DNA of 9,400 nt from an uncultured Rhodanobacteraceae bacterium. GTDB taxonomy: Bacteria; Pseudomonadota; Gammaproteobacteria; Xanthomonadales; SZUA-5. The notes under the pieces were generated by a model. It searched no databases. It was not told the origin of the DNA and saw only the letters and a program-made list of their open reading frames with translations. Shown here piece after piece: positions 9,362 through 9,400 of the stretch; the first letter of the stretch is position 1, and every line of letters begins with the position of its first letter. The stretch covers positions 1 to 9,400 of the forward strand of contig CALEZI010000100.1 of assembly GCA_937928755.1 (NCBI GenBank), given 5' to 3'. Both the position numbers and the translations under genes were made by a program.

Positions 9362-9400
9362 CGCGGGCATGAGGTGCGGCTTGAATGAGTCGATGTACGC

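Noticed and set aside
9212..9370. A 53-residue N-terminal extension of the response regulator
   Set aside because: Pro-rich, read partly from a G-rich tract, and absent from the NarL/FixJ family, which starts right before the IADDHP motif.

Overview
The window looks like chromosomal DNA of a GC-rich gammaproteobacterium, most likely of the Xanthomonadales/Lysobacterales. The basis is the strong G/C preference at third codon positions, the gene set (an Lhr-type helicase, RuvC, a PutA without a DNA-binding domain, a NarL/LuxR-type regulator) and the many short palindromes with a GTAGG or GTGGG head, which resemble the GTAG-tagged REP elements known from Stenotrophomonas and relatives. The assignment rests on recognition, not on a search.

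Layout. Positions 1-3113 (minus) are a large Lhr-family helicase that runs off the left edge. A 300-bp array of palindromic repeats (1-302) lies inside its open reading frame. A candidate promoter (3120-3151) precedes it. Next, also on minus, come a candidate terminator (3276-3313) and ruvC (3328-3837). Positions 3838-4342 hold no secure gene, only a REP doublet, a diverged direct repeat, an inverted repeat and a doubtful ORF. A PyrR-like phosphoribosyltransferase follows on plus (4343-4894). Between it and the convergent putA lies a pair of REP hairpins (4919-5000). putA (5022-8174, minus) is a full bifunctional proline catabolic enzyme. Positions 8175-8545 are a cluster of REP elements from at least two families. 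A NarL/FixJ-type response regulator (8546-9211, minus) comes next, and the last 189 bp hold no gene but a G-rich tract.

How the genes relate. Lhr and RuvC both belong to DNA repair, but the candidate terminator and promoter between them suggest separate transcription. PutA turns proline into glutamate on its own. The phosphoribosyltransferase and the response regulator have no visible partner here.

The main oddities are the repeats. The array inside the helicase gene keeps the frame open, has periods of 66 and 222 bp (both multiples of three), and its two full tandem units differ only at synonymous positions. Four hairpins of one REP family on either side of putA differ in their inner stems yet keep full complementarity. 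Several unrelated palindromes share the same GTRGG head. I see no transposase, integrase, CRISPR array, tRNA, rRNA or defence system.
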